Part shown: positions 5,772 through 6,524 of the stretch, in pieces
Layout of the letters: each line of letters opens with the position of its first letter
How positions within the stretch are numbered: the first letter of the stretch is position 1
DNA from: Bacillota bacterium
Lineage (GTDB): Bacteria; Bacillota_A; Clostridia; Peptostreptococcales; Anaerovoracaceae
Assembly (NCBI GenBank): GCA_017437925.1
Contig: JAFRWQ010000110.1
Span: 1 to 6,524 of the forward strand
DNA length: 6,524 bases
Direction: 5' to 3'
Translations under genes and position numbers: made by a program
The notes under the pieces: generated by a model
Told to the model about the DNA's origin: nothing
Database searches by the model: none
What the model saw: the letters and a program-made list of their open reading frames with translations, nothing else

Positions 5772-6524
5772 ATGATGAGCAATTCAAACATTAATATATA
5801 TATTGCGCGCAAACAAAAGGGCCGTTTGTGCTCCTCGGGACCCGCCGTAAAGGCGGCGCTTGAGGCCGAAGGCCTTGCCGGGCTGAGCCCCGATCACCTG
5901 GACAGCGGAGCTCCCGTATTGCTCAATGAGGACGGGAGCCTTTCGGAATACGGCGTCTCCGTCAGCGATACCAGGAACTTCATCCTGGTCTGCGTAAGGA
6001 AGGGTCCCGTCGGCATAGACGCGGAGGAAAAGACGAGAAGGGTAAAGGCGTCCTCGGCGAAAGCCCTCCATCCCCTTGAAAAGCGCTGCCTTGAAGGGCT
6101 TGAGCCCGAGTCCTCCGAGTGGAGAGGGGAGTTCCTCCGCATATGGACGGCCAAGGAGAGCTACATGAAGCTTTGCGGGGAGGGCCTGCGGATGGGGCTG
6201 TCGAGCTTTTCAGTCGTCGGGGAAGACCTCGGATATCTGGGCTCGGTAAAAAAGGAAGGCTTCCCCGGGGCGGATCTTTATTTCGCGGAAGGCCCTTCGG
6301 GTCTGGCCGTCTCGGCCTGCGTCCCTTCCGGAGGCGGGGATCTGAACCTTGGATTTTCAAGGATAAGCTGCGATTTTCCTCCCAAAACGACCGCCCTTGA
6401 AAAGGCCGCGGGGCTCCTCGACGCGAGAGACTACAGCGAGGCGGGGCTTAAGAAGAGGCTCAGGGATTCGGGCTACAGCAGGGATGAAGCAGAAGAAGCC
6501 GGAACCCTTCTCAAAGAGAGGGGC
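5772..6524 (+). CDS. Sfp-type 4'-phosphopantetheinyl transferase fused to a RecX-like domain (3' end outside the window)
   Basis: This frame of 251 codons has no stop and runs off the right edge. Residues ~7-200 are a Sfp-type phosphopantetheinyl transferase, which moves the phosphopantetheine arm of CoA onto a carrier-protein serine. Seen are a GKP-like GAP (46-48), then VSVSDTRNF (62-70, where the family's SHS usually stands), PVGIDAEE (79-86, metal-binding Asp83 and Glu85) and IWTAKESYMKLCGEGL (124-139, Trp125, Lys128, Glu129, Lys133). Sfp's SHS histidine is Val64 here; the acidic triad is intact. After a short linker (~185-206), residues 208-251 contain LLDARDYSEAGLKKRLRDSG (215-234), then YSRDEAEEAGTLLKERG. 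This matches the first three-helix repeat of RecX, which binds and modulates RecA filaments. No in-frame ATG, GTG or TTG occurs between Met141 and the edge, so the RecX part has no separate start. Downstream RecX repeats are predicted but unseen. How the two activities relate is unknown. PPTase call 0.9, RecX call about 0.8. Confidence 0.85.
   Translation, partial: MMSNSNINIYIARKQKGRLCSSGPAVKAALEAEGLAGLSPDHLDSGAPVLLNEDGSLSEYGVSVSDTRNFILVCVRKGPVGIDAEEKTRRVKASSAKALHPLEKRCLEGLEPESSEWRGEFLRIWTAKESYMKLCGEGLRMGLSSFSVVGEDLGYLGSVKKEGFPGADLYFAEGPSGLAVSACVPSGGGDLNLGFSRISCDFPPKTTALEKAAGLLDARDYSEAGLKKRLRDSGYSRDEAEEAGTLLKERG

Noticed and set aside
6119..6400. Plus-strand frame of 93 codons near the right edge, and a minus-strand frame 5980-6360
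   Set aside because: Both overlap the PPTase-RecX frame and encode Arg/Gly/Pro-rich sequence typical of wrong-frame reading of GC-rich DNA. The PPTase motifs are in the other frame.
6330..6400. PPTase and RecX as two separate genes with a missed boundary
   Set aside because: There is no stop in frame and no in-frame ATG, GTG or TTG between Met141 and the window edge. An assembly indel cannot be excluded from one sequence, and that is noted as the refuting test.

Overview
The window is GC-rich bacterial chromosomal DNA, densely coded, with the gene content of a low-complexity-wall (monoderm) Firmicute. I would place it in a GC-rich member of the Clostridia/Eubacteriales. The reasons are an FtsEX plus coiled-coil M23 hydrolase plus CtpA cluster, a YerC/YecD-type TrpR-like regulator, a RecJ of the size usual in bacteria, and strong AGGAGG-type ribosome sites. 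Arginine AGG/AGA and isoleucine ATA codons are frequent despite the high GC content. The taxonomic placement is inference.

Positions 1-5290 hold a tightly packed plus-strand operon that enters from the left edge. It runs: the 3' end of ftsE (ABC ATPase), ftsX (membrane partner, 8-base overlap), a secreted coiled-coil/M23 murein hydrolase behind a 60-base gap with a GC-rich hairpin, recJ (1-base gap), and a ctpA-type S41 PDZ protease (start next to the recJ stop). FtsE and FtsX form the cytoplasmic/membrane motor. The M23 protein is the likely extracellular hydrolase it activates during division or elongation, and CtpA is a membrane-anchored protease on the same side of the membrane. RecJ, a cytoplasmic single-strand DNA exonuclease, is the functional outsider in this set. 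The operon ends at a strong hairpin (about 5296-5336) that can also terminate the convergent gene.

Positions 5361-5687 on the minus strand hold a YerC/YecD TrpR-like DNA-binding protein. It has an almost ideal sigma-A promoter (TTGAAA, 17 bases, TATAAT) and an AGGAGG site.

From 5772 to the right edge an open plus-strand frame of 251 codons diverges from yerC. It has no stop inside the window. Its first ~200 residues are a Sfp-type 4'-phosphopantetheinyl transferase with GIDAE and WTAKESYMK motifs. In the same frame, with no possible ATG/GTG/TTG restart between, it continues into a segment that reads as the first helical repeat of RecX, the RecA modulator. This PPTase-RecX fusion is the most unusual thing in the window. 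I know of no described function for such a protein, and its 3' end is missing.
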